17,151 nucleotides of DNA from CALXXL01 sp964512385 (GTDB lineage Bacteria; Verrucomicrobiota; Lentisphaeria; Victivallales; Victivallaceae), in contig CAZEHZ010000047.1 of the NCBI GenBank assembly GCA_964512385.1, positions 1 through 17,151 of the forward strand, given 5' to 3'. Shown here piece by piece: positions 7,530-15,208 of this stretch. Below the pieces are notes generated by a model. It was not told where the DNA came from. It did no database searches and was given only the letters and a program-made list of their open reading frames with translations. Within the stretch, counting starts at the first letter, position 1. The number at the start of each line of letters is the position of its first letter. Position numbers and translations under genes: made by a program.

Positions 7530-9194
7530 ATGTTGAATTATTTAAAAATAAGCAATCTGGCATTGATGCGGCAGGCCGAGGTGGAATTTCACCCCGGATT
7601 CAATGTTATAACCGGCGAGACCGGGGCGGGTAAATCAATACTTTTAGGAACGGTTGCTCTACTGCTGGGGGCCAGAGCTGACAAGTCGCTGATTCGGCAG
7701 AACTGCGATCGTTGTGAGATTGTGGGGTCTTTGTCGCTGAATATAGCCGACTACCCGGAAACAGCGGAGCTTCTGCATGAACTGGCGATAGAGGAAAATA
7801 ATGAGGAACTGCGCTTACGCCGGGTAATCACCCACAGCGGCAGTCGTTGCTATATAAATGACACGCCGGTAAATTTACAGACGCTGGCGCAAATCGGCAA
7901 TGCGTTGATTGACGTACATTCGGCCAATGAACAGTATTCGCTGTTAAGTCATACCCGCCAACTATTTATGCTGGACAGGCACGGCAAACACCATGCCTTG
8001 CTGGAAAATTGTAAACATTTGTATGATAAGCGTAAAGAGCTTGCCGCCGGCCATGCCAAACTTTTAGCCGAACTCCCGTCGCTGGCCGAGGCGGAACTAT
8101 TGGAAGCCATGACCGCCGAAATTACCAAAGCCAATCCGGAGCCGGATGAAGACATTGTGGTGAATCAACAATTTTCTTTAGCCGCCAATGCCAGAGAAAT
8201 CCTTAACAGCTCCGCTCAGCTGACCAATCTTTTGACCGATGGCGAAAACTCTATTACGGAGATGCTGGCGATGGCGTACCGGATGATCAGCGACTTGAAC
8301 CGCTTGACGGACAATGCGTTAGCTGAAACGGAAAACAACTGCGCCGCCTTAGCGGAGTCGGTGCGGGATTTGGCCGGTGAAATTGAGCATTTTGCCAATC
8401 ACGTTGATTTGGATGAAGAAACATTGCAAAATCTGGAAAACCGCCTTGGCGTTCTGCAAAACTTGAAACGTCGCTACGGCCCCCGTCTGGCAGATGTGCT
8501 GTCCAGATATGAGGCGGCTAAGGACAAACTGCATAACTTTCACGCCGCCAAACAACTTAGAGACGAGTTTGCCGTTCAGGACCGTGAACTTTTGCGTCAG
8601 CTTACTCAAGCGGCCGGAGTATTGACGGAAGCCCGCCGGAAAGCCGGTGCGGAATTGAGCAGTAAAACCGAACAACTGTTGCATAAACTGGGGTTGCCGA
8701 ACGCTCGTTTTGAGGTAAGATTGGCGGCAAAGGAACCCGGCGAAAACGGTGCGGACGAGGTTGAATTTTATTTTTCGGCCAATAAAGGCGTAATGGTGCA
8801 ACCGTTGCGGTTAATGGCCTCCAGCGGGGAATTGTCCCGGGTAATGCTGGCGATGAAAGCGGTTCTGGCGGCGGCGGACACCACTAATGTCTTGATTTTT
8901 GATGAAATAGATGTAAATATCGGCGGCGAAACCGCTCGTGAAGTAGCTCGCACCATTGCAGATTTGGCCAAAGAGCGGCAGGTTTTATGCATTTCCCACT
9001 TGCCGCAGGTCGCCGCTTGCGGCGATTATCACTATATGGTGGCCAAACATGATGACCACGATGATGCGTCCGGCACCGTGTCCGAAATCATTGAACTTAC
9101 CGCCGAACAACGCATTGCCGAGCTGGCTCGCATGCTTGGCGGCGGCCGGGCGGCGCTGGCTCATGCCGAAGAATTATACCGAAGTCAGGAATAA
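7530..9194 (+). CDS. recN: DNA repair protein RecN
   Basis: SMC-like ATPase of 554 aa used in double-strand-break repair with RecA. Seen: Walker A GETGAGKS (29-36), Q-loop region around VHSANEQ (129-135), two long helical coiled-coil arms (about 160-210 and 300-380), ABC signature SSGELSR (431-437), Walker B VLIFDEID (454-461), then VNIGG and the switch His in CISHLPQVAA (H490). Length and order match full RecN proteins. It stands between the divergent M42 gene and the hydrogenase operon promoter. The start is the ATG at 7530 because MLNYLKISNLALM matches the usual RecN beginning. No LexA-type box was recognised. No clear terminator follows it; the 44 nt before the next promoter are A-rich. 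Confidence 0.95.
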   Translation: MLNYLKISNLALMRQAEVEFHPGFNVITGETGAGKSILLGTVALLLGARADKSLIRQNCDRCEIVGSLSLNIADYPETAELLHELAIEENNEELRLRRVITHSGSRCYINDTPVNLQTLAQIGNALIDVHSANEQYSLLSHTRQLFMLDRHGKHHALLENCKHLYDKRKELAAGHAKLLAELPSLAEAELLEAMTAEITKANPEPDEDIVVNQQFSLAANAREILNSSAQLTNLLTDGENSITEMLAMAYRMISDLNRLTDNALAETENNCAALAESVRDLAGEIEHFANHVDLDEETLQNLENRLGVLQNLKRRYGPRLADVLSRYEAAKDKLHNFHAAKQLRDEFAVQDRELLRQLTQAAGVLTEARRKAGAELSSKTEQLLHKLGLPNARFEVRLAAKEPGENGADEVEFYFSANKGVMVQPLRLMASSGELSRVMLAMKAVLAAADTTNVLIFDEIDVNIGGETAREVARTIADLAKERQVLCISHLPQVAACGDYHYMVAKHDDHDDASGTVSEIIELTAEQRIAELARMLGGGRAALAHAEELYRSQE

Positions 9195-9238
9195 ACGTAA
9201 AAAAACATGATAAAAAAAAACTAAAGGCAAAAACGCTC

Positions 9239-9267
9239 TTGACTCCCGGCTTTCAATATGTTATATT
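9239..9267 (+). promoter_or_regulatory. Promoter of the RDD-hydrogenase operon
   Basis: TTGACT (9239-9244), 17-nt spacer and TATATT (9262-9267) give a near-consensus sigma70-type promoter. The expected start is near 9274, giving a leader of about 30 nt to the ATG at 9305. As the next genes are 21 and 24 nt apart with no terminator, it may drive the whole cluster to the terminator at 15161-15199. Confidence 0.6.
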
Positions 9268-9304
9268 ATGAGCAAATGTTTTTTACCACATGGGAGATAT
9301 GCTG

Positions 9305-10192
9305 ATGCAATATATATATAAAGATGACCAAGGCAATGAAGTCGGCCCGATTGCCCACGATGCCATGCTGCAACTAATCACCCGGAAGGTGGTAACAAAA
9401 AATACAGAGGTTCGAAATGCCATGCTGTCAACCTTTTCGCCGGCCTCCAGCCATGCTGCTTTGGCGGACACGCTAAGCAAAATTGAGCCAGACAGTAAAC
9501 GCCGGGTGAATGAGACCGATTATGAATTCCGCCGCCGTAAAGATAAAGAGTGGCAAAAACAGGAAAAGTCCTCCGCCATGGTTCGTACCGGCAGTATTGG
9601 GGAAGCCGGTTTTGCCATGCGCATTACGGCGTTTTTAATCGATATGGTGGTGTTGGCAATAATCATGCTCGCCTTGATTTTGTCGGTATTTCAAGGCTTG
9701 TGGAATGAGCCGGTCCGGGTAATGAAATGGAATGGTTACAATTATCAGGCGGCGTCGGAAAAAATCGATTACGGCGGGCCGTATAATTTGTGGCAGAAAC
9801 AGTATTTTCAGTTCTTCGATAAAGAACATGTTATTGGCGTCCGTAACGAATCCACGCAAACGGCGGTGTATCTGGACAGTAAAAATATGCGTCTTAAAAT
9901 TTTGTCCTGCATGACATTTTTGGGTATGTTGACCGCATTGTATTATGTTTTCAGTCTGGGATATTTTGCGCAAACCATCGGCATGTGGTTCTGCGGCTGT
10001 GTGCTGGTGCGGGATAACAAGGCGGATCCGGCGGCATACGAAATCCGCTATATGGACGCTTTTCGCTATTATATTATGCTCTGGCTGCTCGGCTGGACTT
10101 ATCCGTTAACTATGCTGTTTACTAAAAAGCAGGGGCTGCATTGTATGTTAATTCGTGTAAAGGTTGCCAACGTAGCCTCCAGCCCGGTGTAA
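9305..10192 (+). CDS. GYF_2 (DUF4339)-RDD membrane protein
   Basis: Protein of 295 aa from ATG 9305. An N-terminal GYF_2 domain (about 2-60; YIYKDDQGNEVGPI then a short helical part) is joined by a charged Arg/Lys/Glu linker (62-98) to an RDD membrane domain (100-290). The RDD motif RITAFLID (106-113) opens the first membrane helix (about 109-130); further helices lie at about 198-220 and 255-273. The usual closing LHD of RDD proteins is LHC here (C280). RDD proteins are poorly understood; some are ion antiporters, and GYF_2 domains are thought to bind peptides. ATGs at 9290 and 9299 are in frame, but the ribosome site GGGAG (9292-9296) fits 9305, where the domain also begins. It sits just after the operon promoter and 21 nt before the first hydrogenase gene, so it is probably cotranscribed with them. 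Confidence 0.8.
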   Translation: MQYIYKDDQGNEVGPIAHDAMLQLITRKVVTKNTEVRNAMLSTFSPASSHAALADTLSKIEPDSKRRVNETDYEFRRRKDKEWQKQEKSSAMVRTGSIGEAGFAMRITAFLIDMVVLAIIMLALILSVFQGLWNEPVRVMKWNGYNYQAASEKIDYGGPYNLWQKQYFQFFDKEHVIGVRNESTQTAVYLDSKNMRLKILSCMTFLGMLTALYYVFSLGYFAQTIGMWFCGCVLVRDNKADPAAYEIRYMDAFRYYIMLWLLGWTYPLTMLFTKKQGLHCMLIRVKVANVASSPV

Positions 10193-10213
10193 AGAAAAAA
10201 AGGAAAAATTGAG

Positions 10214-10471
10214 ATGTCTAAACCGGAAATAACCATTTGCATGGGCAGCAGTTGCTTTGCCCGCGGCAATGAAAAGAATTTACAGGTAATTGAAGAGTTC
10301 TTGGCGGCCAACAACTTAACCGATGAGGTTGATTTGGTGTTGGGTTGTGCCTTGTGTCAGGACTTTTGCGGCGAAGGGCCGAACGTTGTTATTGATGGAA
10401 AGCGTTACGGGAATGTGGATCCGCAGGTAATGCTGCTGTTATTGCGGAAATTGTTCCCGAACGCCAAATAA
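10214..10471 (+). CDS. Thioredoxin-like [2Fe-2S] ferredoxin (NuoE C-terminal/HndA-like), first copy
   Basis: Small redox protein of 85 aa with the thioredoxin-like ferredoxin fold found at the C-terminus of NuoE/HndA subunits. The four likely cluster ligands are C9 and C14 (CMGSSC) and C48 and C52 (CQDFC, followed by GEGPNVVIDG, the typical end of the motif). C45 is an extra Cys three residues before C48. No membrane segment or signal is seen. A ribosome site (AAGGA) precedes the ATG. It is followed 24 nt later by the sensory hydrogenase gene and so probably passes electrons to or from it. No flavoprotein (NuoF/HydB-like) subunit is in the window, so it is not part of a visible bifurcating complex. 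A second member of the family lies at 13426-13704. Confidence 0.88.
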   Translation: MSKPEITICMGSSCFARGNEKNLQVIEEFLAANNLTDEVDLVLGCALCQDFCGEGPNVVIDGKRYGNVDPQVMLLLLRKLFPNAK

Positions 10472-10495
10472 TCCATATATTAAAGGTAATAATTT

Positions 10496-12226
10496 ATGAA
10501 TCAGAATTATCCTATTTATACTGTACTAAACGAGTGCCACGACTGTTATAAATGCGTGCGGCACTGCCCGTGTAAGGCAATTAAGGTGGTAAATGGCCGC
10601 GCCAGCGTAATTCCGGAATTATGCGTGTCTTGCGGAACATGTGTGCGGGTCTGCCCGGCCGGAGCCAAACATATTCGCAACGATGTGGCGCAGGTTAAAT
10701 TTTTCCTGTCGGAACCGGAACCGGTTTACGCCTCGTTAGCTCCGAGTTTTATGAGCTATTACAGCGACATTAAGCCGGAACAGCTGATTGCGGCGTTAAA
10801 AAAACTGGGCTTTGCCGGAGTTAGTGAAACCGCACTGGGAGCGCAGTTGGTCAGTGCGCAAACCGGTAAATTTCTGGCCGGTGCTAAAAACGGCATCTAT
10901 CTTTCCAGTGCCTGCCCGGCGGTAAACGCTTATGTACAGCAGTATTTGCCGGAATATACCGACAATATTTCGCCGTTGCTGTCGCCGTTGTTATCGCATT
11001 GCCGTTTTCTTAAGCAGCAATTTGGCGAAAATATCAATGTCGTATTCATCGGCCCCTGCGCCGCCAAAAAGTTGGAAGCCGCTCAACACCCGGAACTCCT
11101 GTCCGCCGCCTTAACCTTTGAGCGGCTGGACGCCATGTTTGAACAGTATCAGATAAAACCGGCGGAAATCACGCCGGCGGCGGATGACCATTTTGTGCCG
11201 TATTCCGCCGAAGAAGGCCGGAATTATCCGTTTGAAGGCGGTATGAATGATACATTACGGGATCCGCAACTTGGCGAAGTCAACTTATTGAACGTGTCCG
11301 GTCTGCATAATATTGAACGGTTGCTGACGCCGGAGGCGTTGGCATCGACCGAAGCGGCGAACAGCAAAACCTTTATTGAATGTCTGGCGTGCGACGGCGG
11401 CTGTATTAACGGCCCGGTTATGCGAGATACCGGCCGGTCTCTGCACGGCATGCTGAAGGTGGCGGCCAATGCGCCGAAAAAGAGTTCCTTGTCCCGTCAA
11501 GTGGATTTTCCGATTAGCGAAACCTACGTTCAGCACCCCGCCAAACATGACCCGATCAGTGAACCGTTGTTGCGGGAGGCGCTGGCTCAAGTGGGCAAAT
11601 TTACGCCGGAAGACGAATTGAACTGCGGCGGTTGCGGTTATCACACCTGCCGGGAGTTTGCGGCGGCATTACTGTCCGGCAAGGCGGAAACCGCCATGTG
11701 CTTGTCTTACCTGCGTAAACAGGCTCAGCGTAAGAGTAATGCCCTGATTAAGCATATTCCGGCCGGCGTGGTAATTGTGGACAATAATCTGAATGTGGTG
11801 GAGTGTAACGAATCTTTTGCCAAAATGTGCGGAGAAAGTGCGCAACTTGCGTATGAAGCCGATCCCGGATTGGCCGGAGTTGAGTTATCCGGTCTGGTGG
11901 AATACTCTGAACTGTTTGAAATTGCGTTGAGTTCCGGCACCGATGTGGTCAGAACCAATTATATTCAGGGCGACCGGATTCTGAACATCAGTATCTTCTC
12001 TATTGAATCCAAACGCATTGCCGGGGCGGTAATTCAAGACGTTACCATGATGGAACTGCATCGGGAACAAATTTCGGAAAAAGCCCGTGAAGTAATCCAT
12101 AAAAACGTGATTACCGTTCAACAAATCGCCAAATGCTTAGGCGAGCATATGGCGGAAACTGAAGTTTTACTGCGGGAAGTAGCTCAGGGCTACAGCGGCC
12201 CCAGTAATAAAGACAAGGCCAAATAA
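10496..12226 (+). CDS. hydS: PAS-linked sensory [FeFe] hydrogenase (HydS-like, group C type)
   Basis: Iron-sulfur protein of 576 aa, likely a cytosolic H2 or redox sensor rather than a fast catalyst. Order: two [4Fe-4S] motifs (C14-C17-C20-C24 and C43-C46-C49-C53), the H-cluster domain (about 75-325), an additional [4Fe-4S] motif of the C-x2-C-x4-C-x16-C type (C377, C380, C385, C402), a PAS domain (about 413-520) and a helical tail (525-565). H-cluster ligands are present: C140 in SSACP, C188 in GPCAAKKLE, and C299 and C303 in ECLACDGGC. The first motif has Ala where catalytic enzymes have the proton-shuttle Cys (TSCCP), and the Met of E-x-M-x-C is Leu. Both changes, and the PAS domain, fit group C sensory enzymes. 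Two nt separate its stop from the phosphatase ATG, suggesting a sensor-output pair. A weak ribosome site (AAAGGT) precedes the ATG. Confidence 0.92.
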   Translation: MNQNYPIYTVLNECHDCYKCVRHCPCKAIKVVNGRASVIPELCVSCGTCVRVCPAGAKHIRNDVAQVKFFLSEPEPVYASLAPSFMSYYSDIKPEQLIAALKKLGFAGVSETALGAQLVSAQTGKFLAGAKNGIYLSSACPAVNAYVQQYLPEYTDNISPLLSPLLSHCRFLKQQFGENINVVFIGPCAAKKLEAAQHPELLSAALTFERLDAMFEQYQIKPAEITPAADDHFVPYSAEEGRNYPFEGGMNDTLRDPQLGEVNLLNVSGLHNIERLLTPEALASTEAANSKTFIECLACDGGCINGPVMRDTGRSLHGMLKVAANAPKKSSLSRQVDFPISETYVQHPAKHDPISEPLLREALAQVGKFTPEDELNCGGCGYHTCREFAAALLSGKAETAMCLSYLRKQAQRKSNALIKHIPAGVVIVDNNLNVVECNESFAKMCGESAQLAYEADPGLAGVELSGLVEYSELFEIALSSGTDVVRTNYIQGDRILNISIFSIESKRIAGAVIQDVTMMELHREQISEKAREVIHKNVITVQQIAKCLGEHMAETEVLLREVAQGYSGPSNKDKAK

Positions 12227-12228
12227 TC

Positions 12229-13407
12229 ATGGTAATCGATGATACATTTGTAGAAATAGAGTGTTTTCAACGCACCAAAACCGGCGAAAGTGCTTGCGGC
12301 GACGATTTTAAAAGCATTCGTTTAGCCAGCGAAAACCGCAGTCTATCGGTTTTGTCCGACGGTTTGGGCAGCGGCATAAAAGCCTCGCTGCTGGCTACCA
12401 TGACCACCACCATGGCGTTGGAATTTTTCCAGCGTAATATGGAAATTGTGAAATCCGGCGAAATTATTATGGATTGCCTGCCGGTGTGCGAAGTGCGCAA
12501 AATCTCCTACGCCACCTTTACCGTGGCCGACATTCTGGCCAACAGCCGGGTGCGGATGATTGAGATGGATAATCCCAGATTTATCCATTTGCGGAACGGT
12601 AAAGATTTACAGTGGCCGGTGCAAACCTTTGTCTCGGCCAACTGGCCGGATCGAAAAATGAACGTATCGGAATTCAGAGCGGTGCCGGGCGACCGGATTA
12701 TCTTCTGTTCCGACGGCGTAACTCAGGCCGGATTAGGCCGTAAAGAGTGTAAATTCGGCTGGCGACGGGAAGGAATGCTGGAGTTCATTCAAGAGAAAGT
12801 GGCGAAAGAACCGGAAATTTCGGCGCGGGAACTGGCTCAGATGGTTGTGGCGCAGGCCTGCATGAAAAATGCGGATTTTAAATGCGTAGACGATACCTCG
12901 TGTGCGGTGATATATTTCCGCAAACCCCGCCGCCTGCGTCTGCTTACCGGCCCGCCGTTCCGCCCGGAACATGACAAACAGTTTGCCGAAATGGTAACGA
13001 GTTTTGATGGCAAAACCATTGTTTCCGGCGGCACTACCGCCAATATTGTCTCCAGAGAACTGCATAAAAAAATCACCTGCGATTTAAAGCAGTTCCGTTT
13101 CGGCGTGCCGCCGATGTCTAAAATGGACGGCATCGATTTGGTGACCGAGGGCATTCTGACGCTTACCGAAGTCGCCAGAGCGTTGGAGGAAGGCCTGCCG
13201 GAGAATCCGCCCCCGGCCATAAAACAGATGTACGATTTGTTTATGGACAGCGATGTGATAGAAATGATTGTCGGCACCAAGGTAAACGAGGCGCATCAAG
13301 ACCCGAATCTGCCGGTGGATTTGGAAATTCGCCGAAACATAATCAAGCGTCTGGCGGAAGTTTTAATGGAAAAATATCGTAAAAAAGTAGTTATAAAATA
13401 TTTTTAG
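12229..13407 (+). CDS. SpoIIE/PP2C-type serine/threonine phosphatase with extra C-terminal domain
   Basis: Cytosolic protein of 392 aa. The N-terminal 230 residues are a SpoIIE-type PP2C metal-dependent phosphatase: metal-binding acids in GDDF (D25/D26), LSDGLGSG (D44), FCSDGVTQ (D162) and VDDTSC (D221/D222). The last 160 residues (about 232-392) are a second region without a domain I recognise; it begins with RRLRLLTGPP, includes TIVSGGTTANIVSREL and ends in a basic helix. It lacks membrane segments. The gene begins 2 nt after the HydS-like gene and precedes the second [2Fe-2S] protein by 18 nt, so it is probably the output of the hydrogenase sensor, removing phosphate from a Ser/Thr substrate. 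Phosphatase genes next to sensory [FeFe] hydrogenases are known from Clostridia such as Ruminococcus albus. Its target is not shown. Confidence 0.88.
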   Translation: MVIDDTFVEIECFQRTKTGESACGDDFKSIRLASENRSLSVLSDGLGSGIKASLLATMTTTMALEFFQRNMEIVKSGEIIMDCLPVCEVRKISYATFTVADILANSRVRMIEMDNPRFIHLRNGKDLQWPVQTFVSANWPDRKMNVSEFRAVPGDRIIFCSDGVTQAGLGRKECKFGWRREGMLEFIQEKVAKEPEISARELAQMVVAQACMKNADFKCVDDTSCAVIYFRKPRRLRLLTGPPFRPEHDKQFAEMVTSFDGKTIVSGGTTANIVSRELHKKITCDLKQFRFGVPPMSKMDGIDLVTEGILTLTEVARALEEGLPENPPPAIKQMYDLFMDSDVIEMIVGTKVNEAHQDPNLPVDLEIRRNIIKRLAEVLMEKYRKKVVIKYF

Positions 13408-13425
13408 TAATAAGGAGTTGCGGTT

Positions 13426-13704
13426 ATGACAGACGAGAAATTATTAGTGGAAATCTGTGTAGGAACTACATGCTTTGTGCTGGGAGCGGCGGCATTGCAG
13501 TCGCTGGAGGATTTTTTGCCAAGCGAAATTAAGGATAAGGTTGATGTGGTCGGTTCGCCGTGTTTAAACTGTTGCCGGAATCGTAATGACGGCAATGCGC
13601 CGTTTGTGCGAATCGGCGGCAAACACATTGTGGGGAACGCCTCAATACAAAAAGTTATTGCCAAAATTGAAGAAGTTTTAGCCGAGGGTCAGAAAGATGC
13701 GTAA
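13426..13704 (+). CDS. Thioredoxin-like [2Fe-2S] ferredoxin, second copy
   Basis: Protein of 92 aa of the same family as the gene at 10214-10471, with probable ligands C11 and C16 (CVGTTC) and C46 and C50 (CLNCC). C49 is extra. After the second pair comes RNRNDGNAPFVRIGG, a longer and more basic loop than in the first copy. The two copies are only distantly alike outside the Cys motifs, so they probably serve different partners. A good ribosome site (AAGGAG, 13411-13416) precedes the ATG. Its last 8 nt overlap the start of the catalytic hydrogenase gene, which indicates coupled translation and suggests a small electron-transfer subunit or partner for that enzyme. Confidence 0.86.
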   Translation: MTDEKLLVEICVGTTCFVLGAAALQSLEDFLPSEIKDKVDVVGSPCLNCCRNRNDGNAPFVRIGGKHIVGNASIQKVIAKIEEVLAEGQKDA

Positions 13705-15151
13705 AAATAATGCCGGCCGAGTTATTACTGATTTGATGATCCGGATGATCCGGTCGTTTTATGACGGCACCTTGCCGGATCGTATCGATAAAATTCCGGT
13801 GGAAATGCGGCCGCGCAATAACGAGGCCATGCGTTGCTGTATTTATAAAGACCGTGCCATGCTGCGGTATCGTCTGCTGGCGTTGCTGGGCTTTGCCCGT
13901 GAAGACGAAACCGATGAATCGAAGTTTTTAATGGAGTATCTGGCCGAGGCCGAACATCGGGAAAAATACACCAATCCGCACGTCCTCAGTGTATTGGATG
14001 TAGCGTGCGAAAGCTGTGTAGAGAGCCAATATTTAGTCACCAACGCCTGCCGCGGCTGTTTTGCCCGCCCGTGCGAAACCAACTGCCCGAAACAGGCAAT
14101 TCAAGTGATTGACGGCAAGTCGGTAATTGACCAGAAAAAGTGTATTGACTGCGGCAAATGTACTCAAGTCTGCCCCTATCATGCCATTGTGCGAGTACCG
14201 ATTCCGTGTGAAGAAGCCTGCCCGGTGGATGCGATTCGTAAAGATGCCGACGGCAAGGAACGTATTGATTTTGATCGTTGCATCGCCTGCGGTAAATGCT
14301 TGGTGGCGTGTCCGTTCAGTGCAATTTTGGAACGGTCGCAACTGATTGATATATTGGTAAAACTGCGGCAGAAACGCCGGGTGGTGGCTATGGTGGCGCC
14401 GGCGATTGTGGGTCAGTTTGCCGGAACGTTGGGGCAGATCTCCAGCGCATTAAAGAAAGCCGGCTTCCATCATATGGAAGAAGTGGCTTTCGGTGCCGAG
14501 GAAACCACGGCACACGAGGCGGAAGAGTTTATTGAACGCATGGAGGAAGGTAAACGCTTAATGACCACCAGTTGTTGCCCGGCGTATGTGGAAGCGGTGC
14601 GGCGTCATGTGCCGGACTTGGTGCCGTTTGTCTCCACCACGCCGAGTCCGATGCGTTTTTCGGCGGCCAAAGTAAAGCGTGAAGACCCGGAATGTATTTC
14701 GGTATTTATCGGGCCCTGCGTAGCCAAACGTTTTGAGGGCTTGGAAGACAAAAACATTGATTATGTGATGACGTTTGAAGAACTTGGTGCCTTGCTGGTG
14801 GCGTTGGAAATTAACGTGGGCGACATGCCGGATGAAAGTACGGCGGAGGCCAAAGGCTATGCCCGTGGCTTCGCCTCCAGTTGCGGTGTTACCACGGCAA
14901 TTCTGCACGATACCGCCGAATTGCGTAATGACGGCAAACCGTTGCCGGAAATTGACGGTAAATTCATTAACGGCATAGACAAGAAAACGGTAAAAATGTT
15001 ACAGTTGTATGCCGACGGTAAATTACCGGGTAATTTTCTGGAAGTAATGGCCTGCCCCGGCGGTTGCGTGGGCGGCCCCTGCGCCTTGGGCGATGTCCGC
15101 TTAGCAACGCTGGCGGTAAAAAAAGTGGCCGGAAAACCGGTCGAAAAGTAA
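13697..15151 (+). CDS. Ferredoxin-type [FeFe] hydrogenase (group B-like)
   Basis: Iron-sulfur enzyme of 484 aa, expected to produce (or oxidise) H2 with ferredoxin as partner. The first 115 residues are an extension with few motifs. Fe-S motifs follow: C118-C121-C126-C130, then C149-C152-C155-C159, then C171/C175 and C195-C198-C201-C205, enough for two standard and perhaps a third [4Fe-4S] cluster. The H-cluster domain (about 225-475) keeps all canonical residues: TSCCP (C293 shuttle, C294 ligand), GPCVAKRFE (C341, K344, E347) and EVMACPGGC (M451, C453, C457). It is thus the catalytic partner to the degenerate HydS-like protein. The compact domain order without NuoG-like N-terminal modules fits group B. 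The start overlaps the previous gene by 8 nt, with GAGGG upstream. A strong terminator follows the stop by 9 nt. Maturation genes (hydE, hydF, hydG) are not in the window. Confidence 0.92.
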   Translation: MRKNNAGRVITDLMIRMIRSFYDGTLPDRIDKIPVEMRPRNNEAMRCCIYKDRAMLRYRLLALLGFAREDETDESKFLMEYLAEAEHREKYTNPHVLSVLDVACESCVESQYLVTNACRGCFARPCETNCPKQAIQVIDGKSVIDQKKCIDCGKCTQVCPYHAIVRVPIPCEEACPVDAIRKDADGKERIDFDRCIACGKCLVACPFSAILERSQLIDILVKLRQKRRVVAMVAPAIVGQFAGTLGQISSALKKAGFHHMEEVAFGAEETTAHEAEEFIERMEEGKRLMTTSCCPAYVEAVRRHVPDLVPFVSTTPSPMRFSAAKVKREDPECISVFIGPCVAKRFEGLEDKNIDYVMTFEELGALLVALEINVGDMPDESTAEAKGYARGFASSCGVTTAILHDTAELRNDGKPLPEIDGKFINGIDKKTVKMLQLYADGKLPGNFLEVMACPGGCVGGPCALGDVRLATLAVKKVAGKPVEK

Positions 15152-15160
15152 AAAAAGCAA

Positions 15161-15199
15161 AAAAAAATCGGCAGTGTTTTAAGCACTGCCGATTTTTTT
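15161..15199. terminator. Bidirectional Rho-independent terminator
   Basis: A 10-bp GC-containing core stem (ATCGGCAGTG with CACTGCCGAT) with a 7-nt loop (15177-15183) is flanked by seven A on the left and seven T on the right, which also pair. It ends the hydrogenase operon on the plus strand and, through the A run, the convergent membrane-protein gene ending at 15209 on the minus strand. Confidence 0.9.
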
Positions 15200-15208
15200 G
15201 CGTCTTAA

